In this document: one piece after another, positions 60,237-64,000 of the stretch
How the letters are laid out: every line of letters starts with the position of its first letter
Numbering within the stretch: position 1 is the first letter of the stretch
Origin: Phascolarctobacterium sp.
Lineage (GTDB): Bacteria; Bacillota; Negativicutes; Acidaminococcales; Acidaminococcaceae
Assembly: GCA_030531205.1 (NCBI GenBank)
Contig: JAUNOC010000005.1
Location: 38,032-102,031 of the forward strand
Length of the DNA stretch: 64,000 nt
Reading direction: 5' to 3'
Notes under the pieces: model-generated
Told to the model about the DNA's origin: nothing
Databases searched by the model: none
The model's input: the letters and a program-made list of their open reading frames with translations, nothing else
Translations under genes and position numbers: made by a program

Positions 60237-62442
60237 AAAATGTAAAGTTCACATTAAAGTTCCATTTATTGTCCCTTACACTCTTGCCTTTGCTGTACCT
60301 GTAGCCAAGTTCACAACTTATTTGTTTATGTTTGGCAGTCAGTGCGGCTTTGACAAAGTATTGTCCTCTGTCCGCTACGTCAAAGCCAATGCTGTTGTAT
60401 GCTCCGCCGTAACCAAATTCTTGGGTGCTGTGCCTGTTGCCGAAGTTCCATTCGTAACCGCCTTCCAAAATGCTGCCTAATTTCCATCCTTCTGTTGTGA
60501 TTAGGTGGCTGTGGAAGGAGAGTCCTACGGGTACGGTTACAAGGTTTTGGTTATCTACTTTTGTATTTGCCCCTAAGCTGTTGCTGAAGTCCCTGTTCTG
60601 TAATCTTGTGTATCTTGCTCCGGCAAAGGGTACTATTTTGCATGCTTTGCTTAAGTATATTTCTCTTTCCAGTTTCATGCCTACGGTATAGGCATGCGTT
60701 TTTGGTTTGGATGTTACTTCGTCCGTTATTCCTGTTGTGTGTTGGGTTATGTCATTTTTGTTGTAGGTATATCCTATATCCGTTGTTAAGGCATATTTTC
60801 CCATGTCCTGTCTGTGATACATGCTAATGCCATAATATTTGGCTTCGTTTTTGGTGCTGTTGCTCATTTGGGCGGAATTGGCATTGCCGTCCGCATAGGT
60901 TACGGCTAATCCGCCAAAGTATTTCTTGCCGCTCCACAAGTCCGCCCCCACTGTTACGCCGTTTAATTGAATAGTGCTGTTTTGGGTAAGTGACCCTGTT
61001 TTTAGTCCGTCTATTTTCTGTTTGGAATGGATGTAACTTGCCCATACTTGTTTGTCATATACTTTGTCTTTGTATTCCGTGGGCATTACTTCGCTTGCCA
61101 ATCCTGTTTTCACTACTTCAGCCCGCATAGATGCACTGTCATTCACATCTGCACTGACATTTCTGACACCTGAAACCTGACCCCTGACACCTGATAAAGT
61201 CGGTCTTGCTCCTACGCCCACATTGGCACTGATATTCCCTGCCACCTGTGTTACCATTGTTGCTGCTCCTTTTTGGGCTCCTGCCAAGACGCTGGCACTT
61301 GCCATGCTGTTGATGGCATTGGCAGTGTATGCTTCGCCGGCATCGCCGTAGGCAGTGTCAAAGTAATCACATACTTTTTCTGTCCAATCCGCAAGAGGTG
61401 TGCCGTCTGCGTTTTCCAAGATTTTGGTAATATCATTATTTTCAGGAAGTGCGGTTTTGAACAATACGGAGTAAACACCGCTGTCAATTACATATTCTTT
61501 GCCTTTTACCTTATGCCCGTTGGCATCTCTGCCCCGAATATTTCCCACTGACCAAACAGCGGGGGTGGTTCCATCCTCAACTTTAAAGATTTTGTATGTT
61601 TCACCCTTATTTGCACCTTCAACTTCAATTTTTGCCCCGCCGGCAATAATGGTTGTGTCCGTTACTTTTAGTTTTGCCTCACCACCATCTGTTACCGTCA
61701 GTTTAACAACGCTATTGTCAGGGAAATTAATCCTGTTGGCAACAAGCTCAGTGCTTTTTGCTGTCAAATCCAAAGTCCCCGCAATCGTCAAACTTCCGCC
61801 ATCGGCTACAGACAGATTGTTGTTGGTTCCCAATTTTATGTTTTTCAAAGTTACCGCATCCTTAACCGTATAGTTCAGGTCTTTGGTGGTTGCCACCACC
61901 TCAAATGTGCCCTTCACTTCTGCCCTGGCACCGATATAAGTCCAGCCCTGTTCAATAACTGTGCCATTTTCGTTTTCGTTAAAAATCTCCGCCTTGTATT
62001 CTCCTGCATCCAGCCCGCTCATATCTATTTCCGTAGTATCACTTACAGCGGTCACTTCTGCATTGCCTTTGCCGTAACCCAACAAATTACCCGTGCTCAA
62101 AACCGCCGGAGAATTATTGTGGCTGTATGCAGGGTTTGCACCGGCGGATGCGTCAAAGAAGAAGGCGGACACATAGGAACCCGGCACCGCCTTGCCGCCT
62201 GTGTAGTCAATTTTCAACTTACTGCCGTCCAAAGTCAGATTATCACCAACCTGCACATCACCGGTTACCCTGTTACTGTTTTTCGTATCGTCAAACCACA
62301 GGTCCAAGGTTTGCATTACAATCCCGCTTCCATATCCTACGGGCTCATAAATTTTATCTGTCGGAATATCCGCAAATTTCACACTGTTGCCCGCCGTTGC
62401 TGTGAGTTTGCCACAAACCTCGTTAGGGTCGTGGCGTTCCAT
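60235..62442 (-). pseudogene. Autotransporter 3' part (linker and outer-membrane barrel), split by frameshift
   Basis: 735 codons open from 62442 but no signal peptide or ribosome-binding site at that ATG. It lies in the -1 frame relative to the gene at 62379-63593 and overlaps it by 64 bp. Reading across, ATTL(T) of that gene should continue as LTATAGNSVKFADIPTDKIYEP here, so the two were one autotransporter. Content: a linker/passenger stalk (DNLTLDGSKLKIDYTGGKAV, beta-rich), SMASASVLAGAQKGAATMVT near residue 385, and a ~260-residue barrel from YDKQVWASYIHSK to NFNVNFTF with terminal Phe. A heptad tract (61163-61197) encodes LSGVRGQVSGVR in the stalk. Without re-initiation or frameshifting the barrel is not made. 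Confidence 0.8.
61163..61197. repeat. Heptad tract inside the split autotransporter
   Basis: TGACACC, TGAAACC, TGACCCC, TGACACC, TGATAAA: five 7-mers of the family found beside the interspersed repeats, here in coding sequence and in frame. Confidence 0.8.
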
Positions 62443-63593
62443 TTGTCCGCGGCAGTTGTGAAAATTAAATTTTTCAGGTTCAAATCTACAACAGGGCGAA
62501 CAGCCATACCTCCAGGAAGAGAAGCATCAGTTGTGTGGAAAGTAACAGCGTTAATACCCTGGATGTTTGCGTAAAGTGTGCTGTATGTACTACCATCAGT
62601 ATCACCCGGTGAACGGGAGTGACCCCAGTAAATAGGACCCGTATAACACCATTGAGGAGGATCCGTATCCGGTATCACCCCTTCTCCCACATATGCCCCA
62701 CCCGTAGGATAACCATAAATCCCTACGCAGGTAGTAAAATCTGTAAACCCCCTTCTGCCAATGTAAAAATCTTTGTCTTTCAGATATCCCTGAATAGTAG
62801 GATTCATCACATCCTCTATGGACAAAATGTATACCTTGTCGTTCACATAATAATTGCTTATGTTGATATAGTGGGCCCCATCATTCCATTGACGTTCCAC
62901 AGCCGTTTCATCCTTGATATAACCCACATCACTGAGCAATGGGTCAGTGGGAGAAGTTATATACCATGAGGGATCATCGGGCTCAGGTGCGTGCCCCGGT
63001 ATTACTACATTACCATGCGGAATATGGGACTCAAAATAAGTTTTGTGGTCTGCCAATAATGCCCATTCCGCATTCGTGAAAGCATCCCCCGCAAACCCCA
63101 CATTCTCTAAAGTTCCGTCACCATTGGTGTCTGTACCCATACCAGACATATTCTTGCCCCCGTTCAGAGTTTTTCTGATGTCACTGGCACCCCAAATCTG
63201 GGATGTTTTTGCACCTACATGAGAATCAAAGTGATCACCATAAAGACCATTATAGGATATCGCAGTCAGTGCACCGTCATTATTTCCCAGCACCACCCAC
63301 TTGATTGGCTCCTTTTTGTAGTTGTTTATGTCACCTGCTTTCGCCCATTTTTCCGGGTCTTTGCTGTTTTTCGCATCCAAAATAAGCTGATTGGGCGTAA
63401 CCGAATCATTTTGGAATGGCCATGATTCACCCGTCTTTTCCTCATCCCAACTCTGCCAAAAATTGCCAAAATAAAACGTCTGACCACCGCGAACAGCGGT
63501 ATCCGTTGTCGCCGCCTGAACCATATTGCCAATGCCCAGCACACTCGCCAGCACCGCACAAGCGAGTAAAGGTTTTGTTTTGTTCTTCTTCAT
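62379..63593 (-). pseudogene. Autotransporter 5' part: signal peptide and DUF6273-like passenger domain
   Basis: 404 codons from the ATG at 63593 (GGGGGTG upstream). Signal peptide of about 27 residues (ending NMVQA). The following domain has the order seen in DUF6273-type C-type-lectin/FGE-fold domains: FYFGNFWQSW, EPIKWVVLGNNDGALTAIS, IWGASDIRKTLN, FTNAEWALLADH, KVYILSIEDVMN, WGHSRSPG, and GMAVRPVVDLNLKNL. After FTTAADKWNATTLT the frame departs into FVANSQQRRATV and stops, with the barrel continuing in the -1 frame downstream. As it stands it would be a periplasmic fragment. Probably a recent single-base indel (or sequencing error) near 62395-62420. Confidence 0.75.
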
Positions 63594-63604
63594 AACAACA
63601 CCCC

Positions 63605-63790
63605 CAAAATTTAATTAGCAATTAGTAATTAGTAATGAAAAATTACGGTAAAAAGTTCCTTTGATTAACCCATAAAAGTCCGCTTGATGCAAACTTTAGG
63701 CCCCTTGGTGAAGGGGCTGTCGCTTTTAGGAACGTGGTTGCGACTGAGGATTGAGAACCCCGCACTATAATTCACAATTATATTTTATAT
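63605..63790. repeat. Modular interspersed repeat with GCCCCTT hairpin
   Basis: TTAGTAA/TTAGCAA heptads (63611-63640), terminal motif 63643-63667, AAGTCCGCTTGATGCAAACTT, hairpin GCCCCTT/AAGGGGC and the GTCGC/GCGAC stem with TTTTAGGAACG in the loop. It is identical over ~62 bp (63692-63754) to 41947-42009. From 63790 to 63950 only AT-rich DNA with a TATTATATATAATA palindrome; no gene. Confidence 0.65.
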
Positions 63791-63954
63791 ACAATTTCTC
63801 ATTTAATATTTTAATACAATTTTATAAACTTTACAAGCAAAAACCGATAAATAATATTGATTTTATCTTTTTTGGGGTTGCAAAAGCATAACTCATGTCT
63901 ATTATATATAATAATGAGGATGAAATAAAAAAATCATAGTTTTTCCTGAACTGG

Positions 63955-63999
63955 TAAAATAAAAGTAGACACTCAAAAAAGTGCCTACTTTTATTTTGC
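63955..63999. terminator. Hairpin at the right window edge
   Basis: AAAATAAAAGTAG/CTACTTTTATTTT with CAC/GTG continuing the stem around an A-rich loop. It probably ends a transcript arriving from beyond the window. Confidence 0.55.
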
Positions 64000-64000
64000 T

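Noticed and set aside
62466..62472. In-frame slippery heptamer A-AAT-TTA before the frameshift in the split autotransporter, which would allow programmed -1 frameshifting
   Set aside because: The zero frame stays homologue-like well past it (LIFTTAADKWNATTLT), so the true crossover is ~50 bp downstream. No strong downstream stem or pseudoknot was seen. An indel is simpler.
1..64000. CRISPR array
   Set aside because: The heptad arrays are short and degenerate and lack spacer/repeat alternation; no cas genes.

Overview
The window reads as a chromosome segment of a diderm Firmicute (Negativicutes, probably Acidaminococcaceae; the genus-level guess Phascolarctobacterium or a relative is inference only). 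Two things point there. The housekeeping order is Firmicute: smc-ftsY, and ylxM-ffh-rpsP-khpA-ylqD-rimM-trmD-truA followed by rplM-rpsI. Yet there are three classical autotransporters with C-terminal outer-membrane barrels, which need an outer membrane. Malic enzyme with two-subunit fumarase, and acetate kinase with PduL, fit an anaerobic C4-acid and acetate-forming fermenter.

Layout. 1-10.1 kb: two paralogous giant autotransporters on the minus strand, the first cut by the window edge. 10.5-11 kb: a YafQ-type toxin with a GTG-start antitoxin. 11.6-16.3 kb: a dicarboxylate/amino-acid symporter, tagO/wecA-like and fchA genes, tRNA-Ser(UGA), and two identical 546-bp cassettes carrying a DUF559 nuclease-like gene. 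16.4-41.8 kb: the conserved core, nearly all on the minus strand: ftsY, smc, a universal stress protein, tRNA-Ser(GGA), SRP RNA, pduL-ackA, rpsI-rplM, the ffh/trmD operon, rlmI, metQ, malic enzyme-fumarase, recG-TVP38-rdgB, rpmB, and manB-galU. 42.1-45.1 kb: a second YafQ/DinJ module and an XRE regulator divergent from three unknown genes, two of which carry zinc ribbons. 45.3-57.5 kb: an EamA exporter with threonine dehydratase, a ferric-type ABC importer operon with two ATPases, a phosphatase, a Septu-like (PtuA/PtuB) pair, and DUF401-azlC-azlD. 57.8-63.6 kb: a secreted protein, a secreted carboxylesterase, and an autotransporter split by a frameshift.

The least expected structure is a family of modular interspersed repeats found in almost every non-coding gap. 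Its ends carry a roughly 24-bp inverted motif (core ATGTTCCTGTGATTATA), seen about 16 times. The interior holds GC-rich hairpins whose loops again contain GGAACAT. On the outer side lie arrays of degenerate 7-bp tandem repeats of variable sequence. The DUF559 cassettes are built from the same hairpin modules in inverted orientation. Heptad arrays have also entered genes: about 130 bp, in frame, in rlmI; a shorter tract in the split autotransporter; and the last codons of a phosphatase gene. Separately, paired palindromes (TTAACGTTAA twice, exactly 20 bp apart) occur in three intergenic regions and look like operators of an unidentified regulator.

Reading was by eye: coordinates of starts rest on visible ribosome-binding sites, family names on recognised motifs, and no database search was run.
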